A stretch of DNA of 53,157 bases, from the NCBI GenBank assembly GCA_934097105.1, contig CAKONI010000004.1:1-53157 (forward strand), read 5' to 3'. The notes under the pieces were generated by a model, which saw only the letters and a program-made list of their open reading frames with translations, did not search any database and was not told the origin of the DNA. Within the stretch, counting starts at the first letter, position 1. Every line of letters starts with the position of its first letter. The position numbers were made by a program, and so were the translations under genes. This document shows positions 25,432-33,133 of this stretch, one piece after another. The DNA is from an uncultured Bacilli bacterium. GTDB taxonomy: Bacteria; Bacillota_I; Bacilli_A; RF39; UBA660.

Positions 25432-27444
25432 TTAGAAAACACTTATATCTACATTGGTTTCTATTCCTTGTATTTTGCCTTTTGAGGTATATTGCCAGCC
25501 GATGTATTTTTGATCATAGTCGCATTTGTCTGACCACTGGGCTACCCATATGTTATATTTTTTTATTTTGTCACTGTTTAAATAAGAATTTGTTAAGGCG
25601 TTTAGATTACCATATACTCCGACTTTGTAGCCTGCTTTTGTGATTTTGCTTGCGAATGTTGTTATTGCTACTTCCCATTTTTCTTTTTTTATGCTTGCTT
25701 CTTCAGCATCGTAAAATACTGGATATGCTAATTTTGCTTTATATTTTTTTAGGGTGTTTATTACAAAATTTGCTTCTTTATTGGCGATTGTTTTTGTTTT
25801 TCCATAGCCATAGTAATATATACCAAAGGGAATATTTAATTCTTTTAGTGCTTTTATATTTTTTTCAAACTTAGCGTCTTCGATTTGTTTTAATGAGGAT
25901 GTTCCAGTGAAACCTATACGGAGTATTACTCCATCAACGTCTTTTTTATTTTTTATGACGCTCCAATCTATATCTTTTTGAAATTCTGAAACATCTATTA
26001 TTTTTTTGGCGTTTCTTTTTATTAATTGGCCTTTGGTATTGAAGAAGTATTTTTCGTCTTTTATAAATGCCCATCCTGTTACTTTTTTATTTTGTCCGTC
26101 GTAATAATATATATCATTATTTATGGTTTTAAAGCCGTTTATTAATTTTCCATCTTTGGTAAAGAAGTAGGATAATTTTTTTATTGTTATGGTGCCTTTG
26201 GCCATGACTCCTTTGTTATTGAAGTAGTAGGTTTCTCCATCAATTGTTTGCCATCCTGTTTTCATTCTTGCATATTTATCGAAGTAATAGGTATTTTTTT
26301 TGCTTTGGGCGAAGCCTTTGTATGCCTTGCCATCTTTTTTGAAGTAATAAGTGTTTTTTCCTATTTTTTTCCATTTATTTTTTAGGAGTGTATATTTATT
26401 AAGGTAATAATATTCTCCGTTGTATTTTATAAATTTTGTTTTTCGTATTCCCTTTTCATCAAAGTAATATGTTCTGTTTTTTATGTTTATGAAGCCTTTG
26501 CGCATTTTACCGTTTTTTCCGAAGTAATAGGTTTTTTTATTTATTGTTTGGAAGTATTGTGACATTTTTCCTTTACTATTAAAGTAATAGGTTTCTCCAT
26601 TTATTTTTTTAAATCCATATACTTTGCGGGCGTTATTGTCAAAATAGTAAATGCCGCTTTTTGTGTGTAAAAATCCTTTGTGGGCTTTGCCATTTTTTCT
26701 AAAGTAATAGGTATATTTTCCTATTTTTTTTGTTTTATTTTTTAAAAGTTTGTAATTTTCTAAATAGTAATAATTGTTGTTATATTTGATGAATCCTGTT
26801 TTTCGCACTCCATTTTCGTTAAAGTAATAAATCTTTTTGTTTATGGTTACGAAGCCTTTGCGCATTTTACCGTTTTTTCCGAAGTAGTAGGTTTTTTTAT
26901 TTATTGTTTGGAAGTATTGTGACATTACGCCTTTACTGTTAAAGTGATAGGTTTCTCCATTTATTTTTTTGAATCCATATACTTTGTGGTAATTATTGTC
27001 GAAATAATAAGTGCCGTTTTTTGTATTTGCAAATCCTTTGTGAGCCTTGCCATCTTTTTCAAAGTAGTATGTGTACTTTCCTATTTTTGTTATTCTATTT
27101 TTTAGGAGCGTGTAACTGTCTAAATAGTAATAATTGCCGTTATAGTTTATGAAACCTGTTTTGCTTATTCCGTTTTCATCAAAATAATAAGTTTTTTTAC
27201 CTACTGATACAAAACCTGTTTTTAATTTGTTATCATTATCAAAGTAATAGGTTTCGTTTTCTATTTTTTGAATACCTTTTAAATTTAAATCTGTTTCATA
27301 GTAGAGAGCGTTTTCTTCTTTGTAAATTTTCACGTAACCGTTATCTAAGTTGTATGTTTTTATTAATTTTTGTTCTGCGAATACATTTGGAATTATTGTT
27401 AGTGATATTATCGTAAGTAGTATACTTATTACTATCTTTTTCAT
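25432..27444 (-). CDS. GH25 lysozyme with wall-binding repeats
   Basis: A 670-residue secreted enzyme. A signal peptide (1-23, ending VFAEQ) is followed by about 20 glucan/choline-type wall-binding repeats of about 20 residues (YYFDENGxxxxGF), then a glycoside hydrolase 25 domain from about 470: DVSEFQKDIDW, RIGFTG, YYYGYGK, FYDAEE with the catalytic acids, YGNL and GWQYTS. It would cut the glycan strands of peptidoglycan for wall turnover or lysis. The repeats form a higher-order unit of six (120 residues, 360 bp), present twice and in part a third time. AAGGAG precedes the ATG; the promoter is at 27464-27492. Confidence 0.92.
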   Translation of the reverse strand: MKKIVISILLTIISLTIIPNVFAEQKLIKTYNLDNGYVKIYKEENALYYETDLNLKGIQKIENETYYFDNDNKLKTGFVSVGKKTYYFDENGISKTGFINYNGNYYYLDSYTLLKNRITKIGKYTYYFEKDGKAHKGFANTKNGTYYFDNNYHKVYGFKKINGETYHFNSKGVMSQYFQTINKKTYYFGKNGKMRKGFVTINKKIYYFNENGVRKTGFIKYNNNYYYLENYKLLKNKTKKIGKYTYYFRKNGKAHKGFLHTKSGIYYFDNNARKVYGFKKINGETYYFNSKGKMSQYFQTINKKTYYFGKNGKMRKGFINIKNRTYYFDEKGIRKTKFIKYNGEYYYLNKYTLLKNKWKKIGKNTYYFKKDGKAYKGFAQSKKNTYYFDKYARMKTGWQTIDGETYYFNNKGVMAKGTITIKKLSYFFTKDGKLINGFKTINNDIYYYDGQNKKVTGWAFIKDEKYFFNTKGQLIKRNAKKIIDVSEFQKDIDWSVIKNKKDVDGVILRIGFTGTSSLKQIEDAKFEKNIKALKELNIPFGIYYYGYGKTKTIANKEANFVINTLKKYKAKLAYPVFYDAEEASIKKEKWEVAITTFASKITKAGYKVGVYGNLNALTNSYLNSDKIKKYNIWVAQWSDKCDYDQKYIGWQYTSKGKIQGIETNVDISVF

Positions 27445-27463
27445 ATTTTCTCCTTATTATAAG

Positions 27464-27492
27464 TATATATTAGGTTAAGTAAACATTGTCAA
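27464..27492 (-). promoter_or_regulatory. Promoter of the GH25 gene
   Basis: TTGACA (27487-27492) and TATATA (27464-27469) lie 17 bases apart on the minus strand, 20 bases before the ATG. Confidence 0.65.
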
Positions 27493-27545
27493 TGTTTTTT
27501 ATCTTGTTTTATGTATTAACAATGGACTTTCTTTATATATAAAAA

Positions 27546-27561
27546 ACTCTTATAAAAGAGT
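27546..27561 (-). terminator. Terminator after tRNA-Arg
   Basis: ACTCTT (27546-27551) pairs with AAGAGT (27556-27561) around a 4-base loop; TTTTTT follows on the minus strand. It lies 15 bases past the tRNA. Confidence 0.7.
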
Positions 27562-27575
27562 ATATTTTTTAAATA

Positions 27576-27652
27576 TGGCGCGCCCAGAAGGATTTGAACC
27601 CTCAACCTCTTGGTCCGTAGCCAAACGCTCTATCCAATTGAGCTATGGGCGC
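27576..27652 (-). tRNA. tRNA-Arg (ACG)
   Basis: On the minus strand the sequence folds as a full cloverleaf of 77 bases with encoded CCA: acceptor GCGCCCA pairs with TGGGCGC, the D-arm has GCTCAATTGGATAGAGC, the anticodon stem TTTGG/CCAAG encloses the loop CTACGGA, and the T-arm has GGTTCAAATCC. Anticodon ACG, read as ICG, decodes CGN Arg codons. It stands alone between the pilin-like and GH25 genes. Confidence 0.95.
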
Positions 27653-27727
27653 TTAATGAGTTACAAATAAATTATACTACATAATTGATATAAATTCAAG
27701 TGGTGTTTTGTGTTTTTTTAAAGAAAA

Positions 27728-27746
27728 AAGAAGCGCTTTGCTTCTT
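27728..27746 (-). terminator. Terminator after the prepilin-like gene
   Basis: AAGAAGC (27728-27734) pairs with GCTTCTT (27740-27746) around 5 bases, and TTTTTTC follows on the minus strand. It overlaps the stop codon at 27745. Confidence 0.75.
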
Positions 27747-29853
27747 AATAATGGTAACATGTTTTGTATGAGGTGCAACTATTATAGGTTTTACAACCAC
27801 ATACTTTTGATTTGCAACTTTTATATTCACTGCAACCACAAGATTTACATCTTTTGTAGGTATTACATGTACGTGTATATATGTTTTCTGTTTCGCAGTA
27901 TTTATATGTATACTGGCCTCCGACGACTCCTGTGGTACATTTTTTATATGCTCCGCCTGTACAGGTTGTTTTGGAATATGTTTTTGTAGTTGTATAACAA
28001 CCTGATGCTGGTTTGGTTCCTACTCCTGAACCTACGCATTTAGAGCATCTTGGTGATGTTCCTGCTTTTGACCACTTTGAGTATGTATCACAGCCACAAG
28101 ATTTACATCTTTTGTAGGTGTCGCAACTGCAGTTTGAGTTTTTACATGAATTATATTCTTTGCATGTAACATTTTGAGCACAACCGCAGTCTTTGTCTTT
28201 TGACCATTCTTTTACATTGATTGTTTTTGTTACGGAATTACTATTTCCTGCTTTATCATAGCATACTCCAGTATAACTTATTTCCTTTCCCACTTTTGTA
28301 TTTGTTACTTGCAAAGTGCTTGAGTTTGAGGTTTTTGAATTTAATTTTACTGATTTTACTCCGCTTCCTTTATCTGTGCATTTTAAAGTTACTTCAACAC
28401 CTTTTGCGTAAAAACCATCTTTTTTCTTTGAGGAATTAAATGTTATGGTTACTACTGGTTTGATAGTATCTATTTTTAAATCTTTTGACCATACTACTTT
28501 ATTGGAGCCATTGGAATCTTTGATAAAACTTTCGCCTACTTTTACATTATCTGTTCCAGTTTTATTGGTTTTTGGTGTATATGTTGTGGTGTAAACATAA
28601 TTTGATTTTTTATTGGCGCTTGTTAGGGTTCCTAAACTGTTTTTTGTTGATATTTTTTTAGTGGATTCTACTACATCTTTTCCTTTGCTTTTACATGTTA
28701 TTTCTAATTTAGCACTACTGCCTATTTTTAGCCAACCGCTAGGACTGTCTTTTGAAAACCAACAGTATGGAGGTGTATCGTCGGTGCTTGAGGGGTTGGG
28801 ATCTGGGTTGGTTGTTGGTTCTTGTGGAGGCGTGGGATCTGGATCCTCTTTTGTATTTTGTGTTATATTTTTTTCGCATATTCCAATATTTCCGGCTTCA
28901 TCCATTACGTGACCATAGTATTTACCATAACTTACGCTTATGGGATCTGCTTTTTTGTTTTTTAATTCTTCACTACTTGAAACATTTTTTTTATTTATTA
29001 AAGTGTTTAAGTTTTCTTCTTTACTATAGTTGTCTTTGGCTTCAATGCCAAGTTTTCCATTGTTGTAATATAATTCACAGGTGGGATTTTCGTTATCAAA
29101 GACGATGTTATCTATGCATTTGGTTTCTAATGCACCATTATTAAATATTGTTATGTTATATTTTCCGTTTTCTGTCTTTCCGCCTGATTTGGGAAAGTAA
29201 TTTACTAAGTTTGTACTGGAGATGTCTATTTTTTTATTTTGTAAATCAATTATTTTTTCACTGCCGGTTGTTTCATTTTTTATTTTTATTGAGGAAAGTT
29301 CCTCAGTTTTTATTTTTTCCATTCTTATATCTTCTGGATTGTAATAGATGCCATTATTTTTTCTTTGGTAATTACTTATATTTATTTCTTTACATGTTGG
29401 TTGTTCGGTGGCTTCGAAGTCTGTTATTTTACAGTATTCGTCGTTTTCTGAATAATTTTTGTCTTCACATATTAGGCATGCGTGATATTTATTTTTTGTT
29501 GTGTTTTCATCTTGCCTTACGAATACATAACTTTTTTGACAATTTCTACCATCTGAGTCCACTAATTCTTTGGTTAGATAGTTGGTGGTTCGTAAGGTTG
29601 GTTCTAGGACGTAACTTGTTGCTACTTTATCTATATAATTTGATTTTTTTACTGGAAGTAGTATTTTATTATGAGAAAAATATGATTTTCCCGCTAATTC
29701 AAGTTGTTCTTTTAGGCTTACGTTGTATGTGTCTTTTCCTTTTCCTACATATTTTGATACTACTGGAATTGCTATGGCCACTAGTATGGATATTAAGACT
29801 ACAACTGCCAAAATTTCTACGAAAGTAAATCCTTTTTGAGTTTGTTTTATCAT
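27745..29853 (-). CDS. Large prepilin-like surface protein with Cys-rich end
   Basis: A 702-residue protein with a class III-like prepilin signal: a short basic leader, KG at 7-8, then FTFVEILAVVVLISILVAIAIPV, with Glu at position +5 of the mature form. Normal pilins have 100-200 residues; here a long extracellular part follows: a Cys-paired N-terminal region, beta-rich segments (VFDNENPTCE, ending GHVMDEAGNIGIC), a Pro/Asp/Thr linker (DPDPTPPQEPTT) and Ig-like segments (IDTIKPVVTITFNSS, CTDKGSGVKSV). The last 150 or so residues hold 24 Cys in motifs such as KRCKSCGC. AGGAGG precedes the ATG. It may be a surface adhesin or pilus tip; no pilus machinery is in the window. Confidence 0.8.
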   Translation of the reverse strand: MIKQTQKGFTFVEILAVVVLISILVAIAIPVVSKYVGKGKDTYNVSLKEQLELAGKSYFSHNKILLPVKKSNYIDKVATSYVLEPTLRTTNYLTKELVDSDGRNCQKSYVFVRQDENTTKNKYHACLICEDKNYSENDEYCKITDFEATEQPTCKEINISNYQRKNNGIYYNPEDIRMEKIKTEELSSIKIKNETTGSEKIIDLQNKKIDISSTNLVNYFPKSGGKTENGKYNITIFNNGALETKCIDNIVFDNENPTCELYYNNGKLGIEAKDNYSKEENLNTLINKKNVSSSEELKNKKADPISVSYGKYYGHVMDEAGNIGICEKNITQNTKEDPDPTPPQEPTTNPDPNPSSTDDTPPYCWFSKDSPSGWLKIGSSAKLEITCKSKGKDVVESTKKISTKNSLGTLTSANKKSNYVYTTTYTPKTNKTGTDNVKVGESFIKDSNGSNKVVWSKDLKIDTIKPVVTITFNSSKKKDGFYAKGVEVTLKCTDKGSGVKSVKLNSKTSNSSTLQVTNTKVGKEISYTGVCYDKAGNSNSVTKTINVKEWSKDKDCGCAQNVTCKEYNSCKNSNCSCDTYKRCKSCGCDTYSKWSKAGTSPRCSKCVGSGVGTKPASGCYTTTKTYSKTTCTGGAYKKCTTGVVGGQYTYKYCETENIYTRTCNTYKRCKSCGCSEYKSCKSKVCGCKTYNSCTSYKTCYHY

Positions 29854-29959
29854 TTTTATCCTCCTTATTTTATAGTATGAATATATTTTTTTTATTTATG
29901 TTATTTTTAATTTTGTTTTTTAATATAATTTCAATTTTTTACATTATTTTTTATTTTTC

Positions 29960-29988
29960 TTGTTCTTTACTTACTTTAGGCGTATAAT
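29960..29988 (+). promoter_or_regulatory. Promoter of the secreted Cys/His protein
   Basis: TTGTTC (29960-29965) and TATAAT (29983-29988) are 17 bases apart on the plus strand. The leader to the ATG at 30108 would be about 110 bases. Confidence 0.65.
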
Positions 29989-30107
29989 AAGGACAAAGGA
30001 AAAACTGTATTAATTTTTGCAGTAAAAAATGTCCGATAATTAATAATTTTGGAGTTAATTTAACAGAAAAATAAGTTTAATTACTATAAAAATATGGAGG
30101 AGGATAT

Positions 30108-30707
30108 ATGAAAAAAATAATTACTAATAATTTCTTTTTATTATTTGTAATGGTTATGATGGTTATAACGACTCAAACTGCGTATGCCAACATAATGTGT
30201 AACGATGGTACAGAAAGTCCAACTTGTACTGATTGCCACAGAGGTTGTTGTTCCCATCATGGAGGCTGTGCTTCTTCTTACAGTTCTTCTAGCAGTGACG
30301 ATAGTTATAGTGAACCTAAAACTGCAACATCATCTTGCGATTGTTCTTCGCTAAAAAGTAGAATAGAAGATTTAAAAGATGAGATAGAAGGTTTGAATGA
30401 TGATATAAGAGATTTGGAATATGATAACAAATATTTAGAAAGTCAAAATGAAAAGTTGGATTCTAAATATGATGAATTACTAGATGAAAATTCTGCACTT
30501 CAAGAAGTAACCAGTTCTAAAAATGAAAGCAGTAGTGAAGATAATAACTTAATTTTAAAAATTTTGTTTTGTCTAGCGTTTATAGTGGCCATTGTTTATA
30601 TGGTAAAGTATTATCTTATAAAAACTGGTAGTGAATTAGAATCAATTGTTCCAATAACTGATGAGGATATTGATATAGATGATGAGAATAGTTTTATGTG
30701 GGAGTAA
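30108..30707 (+). CDS. Secreted Cys/His protein with coiled coil and C-terminal anchor
   Basis: A 199-residue protein on the plus strand. A signal peptide (1-27, ending AYAN) is followed by a compact motif CNDGTESPTC...CHRGCCSHHGGC (about 30-52), which resembles the DUF3761-type motif with CxDGT, a Cys-rich turn and SHHGG. Then come a Ser-rich linker, a coiled coil (about 83-130), one membrane helix (about 147-165) and an acidic cytosolic tail. The Cys/His motif may be disulfide-linked or metal-binding; the function is unknown. GGAGGAGG precedes the ATG. It faces away from the prepilin gene on the other strand, so the two do not share a transcript. Confidence 0.82.
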   Translation: MKKIITNNFFLLFVMVMMVITTQTAYANIMCNDGTESPTCTDCHRGCCSHHGGCASSYSSSSSDDSYSEPKTATSSCDCSSLKSRIEDLKDEIEGLNDDIRDLEYDNKYLESQNEKLDSKYDELLDENSALQEVTSSKNESSSEDNNLILKILFCLAFIVAIVYMVKYYLIKTGSELESIVPITDEDIDIDDENSFMWE

Positions 30708-30888
30708 ATTTTAAAAATTCTATTATTGTTAATATTACTTGCATTTTTAACTATTTTTGTTATTTATAGTAAATTTACTTTTTAATAAAAAAAAATTCAC
30801 GCCAGAGCATGAATTGATATTTAAAAAAATTTTGATATAACAAAAGTGTGTTTAATAGTGTGTTTCAAAATATTAAAGCATAATAAAA

Positions 30889-30905
30889 CCCTTGATATAC
30901 AAGGG
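30889..30905 (-). terminator. Terminator after tRNA-Lys
   Basis: CCCTTG (30889-30894) pairs with CAAGGG (30900-30905) around a 5-base loop, followed by TTTT on the minus strand, 13 bases past the tRNA. Confidence 0.7.
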
Positions 30906-30918
30906 TAATAATCAATAT

Positions 30919-30994
30919 TGGTGATCCCTCAGGGGCTCGAACCCTGGACCCACAGATTAAGAGTCTGTTGCTCTACCAACTGAGCTAAGGAACC
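30919..30994 (-). tRNA. tRNA-Lys (CTT)
   Basis: A complete 76-base cloverleaf with encoded CCA on the minus strand: acceptor GGTTCCT with AGGGATC (including G-U pairs), D-arm GCTCAGTTGGTAGAGC, anticodon stem ACAGA/TCTGT around CTCTTAA, and T-arm with GGTTCGAGCC. Anticodon CTT reads AAG Lys. It lies downstream of aspS, 69 bases after its stop. Confidence 0.95.
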
Positions 30995-30998
30995 AGTA

Positions 30999-31020
30999 AC
31001 ATGATATAATCATATCATGT
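30999..31020 (+). terminator. Hairpin between aspS and tRNA-Lys
   Basis: A perfect 9-bp inverted repeat (ACATGATAT at 30999-31007, complement at 31012-31020) with a 4-base loop. The T-run (31021-31026) is on the plus-strand side, so it looks like a terminator against antisense transcripts. On the minus strand no T-run follows, so aspS transcripts may run into the tRNA, where the stem could serve as a processing signal. Confidence 0.45.
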
Positions 31021-31063
31021 TTTTTTGAAATTGAAAATACTTTTTTTGAATTTCTTTTATATT

Positions 31064-32812
31064 TTACATATTTTTATTAGCAATTTCAATTCCTAATTCT
31101 TTTAATTGTTTGTTATCTACTATATTTGGAGCATCACTCATAAGGCAAGTAGCGTTTGCAGTTTTAGGGAAAGCCACTACATCGCGGATATTTTCAGTAC
31201 CTGCTAAAACCATAATTAATCTTTCAAGTCCTATTCCTACTCCACAATGAGGTGGTGCACCATATTTGAATGCATCTAGGAAGAATCCAAATTTTCGTTT
31301 TGCTTCTTCTTCGGTTAGACCTATTGCTTCGAATACTTTTCTTTGGACTTCTCCGTCGTGAATTCTAATTGAGCCACTTAATAGTTCATAACCATTAAGT
31401 ACTAAATCGTATGCTCTAGAATAGCAATGTTCTTTGTCTGTTAAAAGTTTGTCTAAGTCTTCTTCTCTTGGTGATGTGAAAGGATGATGTGCTGCGACGA
31501 ATCTGTTTTCTTCTTCTGAAAATTCATACATAGGAAATTCGGTAACCCATAGAAAATTGAACTTATTTTCATCAATTAGTCCTAGATCATTACCTAATTT
31601 TACACGTAAGGCTCCTAGTGATGTTTTTACTATTTTGTAATTTCCAGATACTAATAGTACTAGATCGTTTTCTTTTAGATTTAATTTTTTTATTAGATTA
31701 TCTTTTTCTTCTTTACTGATTACCTTTGCAATTGAACCTGTTAGTTCTTCATTATATTTTAAGTAAGCAAGGGCTCCTGCTTTATAGACTTTGACGAAGT
31801 CATTTAATTTGTCTAAATCTTTTCTTGAGAATTTATCGCTAGCATTTTTTACTACTAAGCAATTTATAATTCCTTTGTTAGAAAGTGCATCTTTATACAT
31901 GCCAAATTCAGTATTTTTGAAAATGTCTGTTATATCAGTAATTTCCATGTCAAATCTAGTATCTGGTTTGTCACTACCGAATCTTCTTATACATTCATCA
32001 TATGTAAGTCTGATGAAATTATCTAGTTTTATTCCTTTTATTTCTAGGAATATTTCTTTCATAAGGTTTTCTACGACATTCCATATGTCTTCTTCTTCGG
32101 CGAAACTCATTTCAATATCAATTTGTGTAAATTCTGGTTGACGGTCAGCACGAAGATCTTCATCTCTGAAGCATCTTGCAACTTGAAAATATCTTTCTAT
32201 TCCTCCGACCATTAGAAGTTGTTTGTAAAGTTGTGGTGACTGAGGTAATGCATAGAATTTTCCATTGAAAATACGAGATGGTACTAGATAGTCTCTTGCT
32301 CCTTCTGGAGTTGATTTGCAAAGAATTGGTGTTTCTACTTCGATAAATCCATGTTTTGATAAGAAATTTCTAGCGAGCATAGTAACTTTGTGACGTAAAA
32401 TTAAATTGTCTTTAATATTTTCTCTTCTTAAATCTAAATAACGATATTTAAGTCTTGTGTCTTCAAGAGCGGTAGTATCTTTTGATATTTCAAATGGAAT
32501 ATCTAGGCTTTCATTTATTAGTTTAAGGTTTTCTACTAGTACTTCTATTTCTCCAGTTGCAATATTTTTGTTTTTGTTTTCTCTTTCGATAACTTTTCCT
32601 GTTGCTTCAATTACGTATTCACTTTTTAGGGATTCTGCTAAAGAATAGAATGATGATTCTGGCTTTATAACAAGTTGAATTATACCACTTCTATCTCTTA
32701 AGTCGATAAAGATTAGGCCTCCTAGGTTTCTTTTCTTTTGAACCCAACCGTATAGTGTAATGGTTTCACCAATATTATTAATACTTATTTCACTGTTAAA
32801 TATTTTTTTCAT
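31064..32812 (-). CDS. aspS: Aspartyl-tRNA synthetase
   Basis: AspRS charges tRNA-Asp with aspartate. The 582-residue protein is the bacterial type: an N-terminal OB-fold anticodon domain (YGWVQKKRNLGGLIFIDLRDRSG), the class II core with motif 2 (FRDEDLRADRQPEFTQIDIEMSF), the GAD insertion in the middle and motif 3 (GIGLERLIM) near the end. The length is normal. AAGGAGA precedes the ATG. A T-box leader lies upstream. gatCAB is in the same window; in organisms that lack AsnRS or GlnRS, AspRS can be non-discriminating, which the sequence alone does not decide. Confidence 0.97.
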   Translation of the reverse strand: MKKIFNSEISINNIGETITLYGWVQKKRNLGGLIFIDLRDRSGIIQLVIKPESSFYSLAESLKSEYVIEATGKVIERENKNKNIATGEIEVLVENLKLINESLDIPFEISKDTTALEDTRLKYRYLDLRRENIKDNLILRHKVTMLARNFLSKHGFIEVETPILCKSTPEGARDYLVPSRIFNGKFYALPQSPQLYKQLLMVGGIERYFQVARCFRDEDLRADRQPEFTQIDIEMSFAEEEDIWNVVENLMKEIFLEIKGIKLDNFIRLTYDECIRRFGSDKPDTRFDMEITDITDIFKNTEFGMYKDALSNKGIINCLVVKNASDKFSRKDLDKLNDFVKVYKAGALAYLKYNEELTGSIAKVISKEEKDNLIKKLNLKENDLVLLVSGNYKIVKTSLGALRVKLGNDLGLIDENKFNFLWVTEFPMYEFSEEENRFVAAHHPFTSPREEDLDKLLTDKEHCYSRAYDLVLNGYELLSGSIRIHDGEVQRKVFEAIGLTEEEAKRKFGFFLDAFKYGAPPHCGVGIGLERLIMVLAGTENIRDVVAFPKTANATCLMSDAPNIVDNKQLKELGIEIANKNM

Positions 32813-32835
32813 TTAAATTCTCCTTCCATTAAAAA

Positions 32836-33054
32836 AACAGTTATCCAAAAGGGACGAATAACTGTTAAATCCGCGGTACCACCCTAATTATTATTAAATA
32901 ATCACTCTTTTATTATAACGGTTTAAAACCGGCTTATTCTACTAATTTCAAATAAAGCACTCATGGTGTCTTTCGTATTAAATATCTTGTTAGTTTGCAC
33001 CTTACACTAACTCTCTGTAAAGTATTTAATATTACTCTTCCAATCAACGTTTAT
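32836..33054 (-). ncRNA. T-box riboswitch of aspS
   Basis: The leader has the T-box bulge AGGGTGGTACCGCGG (minus strand, 32871-32885), a stem I with an ACAGAGAG segment, and a terminator whose stem AACAGTTAT (32836-32844) pairs with 32858-32866 and is followed by a T-run. In the specifier loop (AAAGACACC) the codon GAC lies at 32968-32970 and reads Asp, which fits aspS. Uncharged tRNA-Asp should pair there and with the bulge and open the terminator. Confidence 0.93.
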
Positions 33055-33060
33055 ATCTAT

Positions 33061-33089
33061 ATTATAATAAGTTAAAATACAAAAGTCAA
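33061..33089 (-). promoter_or_regulatory. Promoter of the T-box/aspS transcript
   Basis: TTGACT (33084-33089) and TATAAT (33061-33066) with a 17-base spacer on the minus strand. It places the start near 33054, at the first bases of the T-box. Confidence 0.75.
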
Positions 33090-33133
33090 GATTCTTTACT
33101 TTTTTCTTTTTTTAGAAATTTATAATTATTAGT

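Noticed and set aside
25990..27290. Regular 60-bp spaced repeats as a possible CRISPR array.
   Set aside because: The repeats are in frame with wall-binding motifs of the GH25 protein, with no constant repeat plus unique spacer pattern and no cas genes.
27576..27652. tRNA-Arg as attachment site of an element.
   Set aside because: No integrase or repeated tRNA 3' end lies nearby; the neighbours are ordinary host-like genes.
29991..30034. Nested stems GGACA/TGTCC and ACTG/CAGT before the plus-strand secreted protein, as a possible riboswitch.
   Set aside because: The transcript start expected from the promoter is near 29995, so half of the outer stem may not be transcribed. The stems are short and match no aptamer class I know.
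30794..30815. Inverted repeat AATTCA/TGAATT after the plus-strand gene as its terminator.
   Set aside because: The stem is short with a mismatch and no proper T-run follows on the plus strand, so the support is too weak.
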